Source of the DNA: Clostridiales bacterium
GTDB lineage: Bacteria > Bacillota > Clostridia > Lachnospirales > Lachnospiraceae
Assembly (NCBI GenBank): GCA_019420405.1
Contig: JAHZHF010000149.1
Span: forward strand, 1 to 7,554
Reading direction: 5' to 3'
DNA length: 7,554 nucleotides
Below are positions 6,777 to 7,554 of the stretch, one piece after another; position 1 is the first letter of the stretch; each line of letters starts with the position of its first letter. The position numbers were made by a program, and so were the translations under genes. The notes beneath the pieces were generated by a model, which saw only the letters and a program-made list of their open reading frames with translations, ran no database searches and had not been told where the DNA came from.

Positions 6777-7001
6777 TATTTTTCACCCGTCAGAGCGTTT
6801 CAATCCATAATCCAAAATTTTATTTCATTTTGTCCTTTTTTTCGTACAATGCTGCCCGCTTTTTTATTCATTTTTCCACTGGTTTTTTGGGTTTTATTGA
6901 CAGAATCTTAATTTTTAGAATGATTTCACAGGAAAATGACATTTTTTTCGACGATTTTTCGTTTAATCTGTATATCTTAATGTCTATTTTTTAACAATCT
7001 T

Positions 7002-7030
7002 TTGTCAAATGGTATGTCTGGCTGTATAAT
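7002..7030 (+). promoter_or_regulatory. Outward sigma-A type promoter reading into the palindrome
   Basis: TTGTCA (7002-7007, five of six consensus bases), a 17-base spacer and a perfect TATAAT (7025-7030) on the plus strand. The predicted RNA start is near 7037, so a transcript would run directly into the 342-bp palindrome at 7065. Overlapping extra TATAAT copies lie at 7048-7058 but have no matching -35. No ORF follows, so any product would be non-coding within this window. Confidence 0.65.
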
Positions 7031-7064
7031 CCGCTGCAGTTTTGAGGTATAATATAATCGTAAT

Positions 7065-7406
7065 GCAGCTATAAAGTTCACTAACTTCCGAATTCAAAAC
7101 GTCCGAAAACAGGGGATACTCTGAGACGTATTCTGCAGGGATGGAGGACGACTCCGGGCTTCGCTCCAGGGAATAAGAAAAACTACAAAGTACCGGATAC
7201 GAATTAAAGGCAAGGACAGTCGGGGCTTAACTCGCTGACGCTCAGACAAGCGCCCCGCCTGCCCTAACATCCCTATCCGGTACTTTAAGTTTCACTAATC
7301 CCCTTCCGAAGGCGCCCATCGCCGTCCTCCATCCCCGCAGAATTTTTCTCGAAATAGGGCTGTTTTCTGGGCTTTACAAGCCGGAAGTCAATGAATATAT
7401 AGCTGC
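7065..7406. repeat. 342-bp imperfect palindrome (MITE-like or structured-RNA repeat)
   Basis: The two halves are inverted copies. Matching blocks, in order from the outside, are GCAGCTATA (7065-7073 with 7398-7406); ACTTCCG (7084-7090 with 7382-7388); GAAAACAG (7105-7112 with 7360-7367); a 21-base block with 20 matches containing GGATGGAGGACG (7130-7150 with 7323-7343); a perfect 13-base AAAGTACCGGATA (7187-7199 with 7274-7286); and the central CGGGGC stem (7221-7226 with 7252-7257) around a loop holding CTCGCTGACGCTCAG. There is no ORF of note and no obvious target-site duplication beside the ends. Possible natures: a non-autonomous mobile repeat, a cruciform or hairpin regulatory element, or a long double-stranded RNA. 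Related partial copies lie at 1-138 and 7489-7554. Confidence 0.8.
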
Positions 7407-7417
7407 CAAAAGCAACA

Positions 7418-7463
7418 GGCGCGGCCGGAAGGCTTCTGTAGTCGAAAGGCCCTCAGCCGCGCC
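7418..7463. repeat. GC-rich hairpin
   Basis: Perfect 8-bp arms GGCGCGGC (7418-7425) and GCCGCGCC (7456-7463). Pairing continues imperfectly inside (GAAGGC against the reverse complement of GCCCTC). It lies between the 342-bp palindrome and the next repeat copy. No T-run follows the stem, so termination is unlikely. Confidence 0.6.
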
Positions 7464-7488
7464 ATTACTGCGTTTGTCAGCCTGTTTA

Positions 7489-7554
7489 GTCAGTAACACT
7501 TCCGTCTGGGAATGCGCAGGAAGCGGAGCGGACGGTTTGAGTATACTTTCTGGG
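7489..7554 (+). repeat. Third, partial repeat copy running off the window
   Basis: Reading plus, GTCAGTAACACTTCCGTC aligns without gaps to the minus-strand copy next to atpC (13 of 18 bases). This is followed by GGAAGCGGAGCGGA (against GGAAGTGGAGCGGA), TTTGA, TAC and TCTG in the same order. It resembles that copy more than it resembles the 342-bp palindrome. It is cut by the window end. An inverted pair TTACTG/CAGTAA (7465-7470 with 7491-7496) straddles its beginning. Confidence 0.55.

Larger units (their letters stand above)
6707..7064. other. AT-rich intergenic control region upstream of atpB
   Basis: About 360 bases without a credible gene. It is strongly AT-rich with many T-runs on the plus strand (A-runs on the strand of the operon). 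It holds the atp promoter, an outward promoter and no recognisable tRNA, riboswitch or regulator gene. A frame at 6770-6994 (plus) reads as a Phe/Ile-rich peptide, as T-runs would give by chance. An atpI or atpZ gene, often found before atpB, is absent. Confidence 0.8.

Noticed and set aside
6770..6994. Plus-strand 74-codon frame in the intergenic region
   Set aside because: It is Phe/Ile/Ser-rich, as expected from T-runs. It lies across the atp promoter region and lacks a ribosome site or family resemblance.
6707..7064. Riboswitch, tRNA or atpI gene upstream of atpB
   Set aside because: I looked for cloverleaf structure, long leader folds and a small two- to four-helix membrane protein and saw none. 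The predicted leader to the first ATG is only about 35 bases.
7065..7406. Palindrome as a CRISPR array or insertion sequence with a transposase
   Set aside because: There are no regularly spaced direct repeats and no ORF large enough for a transposase, and I found no target-site duplication at its ends.
7418..7463. GC-rich hairpin as an intrinsic terminator
   Set aside because: The stem is suitable, but neither strand has a T-run directly after it.

Overview
The window is one complete F-type ATP synthase operon read on the minus strand, in the order atpB-atpE-atpF-atpH-atpA-atpG-atpD-atpC (subunits a, c, b, delta, alpha, gamma, beta, epsilon), with repeat-rich intergenic DNA on both sides. 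The BEFHAGDC order, strong purine-rich ribosome binding sites, roughly balanced base composition in the genes and AT-rich control DNA suggest a Gram-positive anaerobe of class Clostridia. The style of the a, c, gamma and b proteins makes a Lachnospiraceae-like organism my best guess; this is an inference from memory of the families.

Layout. Positions 1-138 hold a partial copy of an intergenic repeat that starts 3 bases beyond the atpC stop. Positions 142-6706 hold the eight genes, tightly packed: gaps are mostly 4-40 bases, atpF and atpH overlap, and the longest gap (77 bases, between atpE and atpF) carries a small hairpin. Positions 6707-7064 are AT-rich and non-coding. They contain a near-consensus sigma-A promoter for the operon (minus strand, 6748-6776) and a second near-consensus promoter pointing the other way (plus strand, 7002-7030). 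Positions 7065-7406 form a 342-bp imperfect palindrome with matching ends. Positions 7407-7554 hold a GC-rich hairpin and then the beginning of a third repeat copy that runs off the window.

Function. AtpB, AtpE and AtpF form the membrane Fo sector (stator a, c-ring, peripheral stalk b). AtpH joins b to the catalytic head. AtpA and AtpD form the alpha3-beta3 head, AtpG is the rotor shaft and AtpC the regulatory rotor foot. All eight proteins look intact with key residues present. The c subunit lacks two side chains of the classical Na+ site, so proton coupling is more likely. No atpI or atpZ lies upstream of atpB within the window.

The most unusual features are a 72-codon in-frame hydrophilic extension before the conserved start of AtpB, and a family of palindromic repeats (three recognisable copies) bracketing the operon. 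The full 342-bp copy sits just downstream of a strong outward promoter and could be transcribed as a long structured RNA. The energy-producing genes themselves are ordinary.
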